A stretch of 27,712 nucleotides of DNA from Martensiomyces pterosporus (taxonomy: Eukaryota; Kickxellomycota; Kickxellomycetes; Kickxellales; Kickxellaceae): the NCBI GenBank assembly GCA_025201845.1, contig MU604053.1:1-27712 (forward strand), in the 5' to 3' direction. Shown one piece after another: positions 27,451 through 27,712 of this stretch; within the stretch, counting starts at the first letter, position 1, and each line of letters begins with the position of its first letter. The position numbers and the translations under genes are program-made. The notes under the pieces were generated by a model, which ran no database searches, was not told the origin of the DNA, and was given only the letters and a program-made list of their open reading frames with translations.

Positions 27451-27712
27451 AAAAGCTTCTGTATTTAGAAGGCAGAATGCATTGATCTACAGTCAGGTCA
27501 ATCAAAAACGTGAGCTAGTGATGATTACGAGAGGCGAAGTCAAGCACAAGGCGTGTATATTAGGCATGCATGTTTACTGTGAGTTGGTGTCTCCATCTCG
27601 CTTTCCCACAAAAAGCACAGCTGGTGTCGTGGAGTATGCTGCCCTCGTGCCTTGCAAATGCCGTCTCTTTGTATGCAAGTCGACCGCTGAACCTTTGAAA
27701 CGATGCAAGCAC

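Noticed and set aside
1..27712. tRNA, rRNA, CRISPR arrays, transposons, retroelements, prophage
   Set aside because: I scanned for T-loop-like GGTTCGAATC strings, regular spaced repeats, terminal repeats and transposase or reverse transcriptase motifs by eye and saw none. A tRNAscan or repeat search could still find a diverged case.

Overview
The window looks like nuclear DNA of a gene-compact, early-diverging filamentous fungus. The evidence is a fungal chitin synthase, ATG3, a microsomal cytochrome P450, few and short introns, many TATA-box promoters, long disordered Q/H/S-rich proteins and CT-rich 5' leaders. A member of the Kickxellales (Coemansia-like) is my best guess from style, but nothing in the sequence proves it. 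I see no tRNA, rRNA, CRISPR array, transposon or bacterial-type operon.

Layout, left to right. (1) 1-1833: promoter and three-exon ATG3, the autophagy E2-like enzyme, with a non-canonical GC-AG first intron and a palindromic TGACGTCA site upstream. (2) 3417-7760: a large single-exon orphan protein of 1447 aa with a weak SANT/Myb-like segment, one long globular region and a Q/H-rich tail. (3) 9313-10914: a 533-aa orphan with faint cyclin-box resemblance. (4) 11160-12763 (-): a cytochrome P450 broken by a frameshift and an in-frame stop, which also lacks the acidic residue of the I-helix. (5) 13182-15554 (-): a WD40-propeller protein with a polyQ tract. (6) 15879-19196 (-): a two-exon chitin synthase of 987 aa. 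(7) 21028-25338 (+): a small secreted cysteine-rich protein followed by two single-pass membrane proteins. Both membrane proteins carry a four-cysteine module just outside the membrane with nearly the same spacing. (8) 25575-27450 (-): two unannotated micro-genes, each encoding a 27-residue peptide with a shared ECTCxLCK motif and each with a TATA box about 110-140 bp upstream, plus a weaker 72-aa ORF.

How the genes may relate. Fungal genes are usually independent transcription units, so co-function is inference. The stretch from the chitin synthase through the secreted cysteine-rich protein to the two wall-sensor-like membrane proteins reads as a cell-surface neighbourhood. The paired 27-aa CxCxxC peptides are the most novel candidates: they fall below normal gene-calling length, share length and motif, and each has its own TATA box. 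The other genes (ATG3, WD40, the two orphans) have no evident link to each other.
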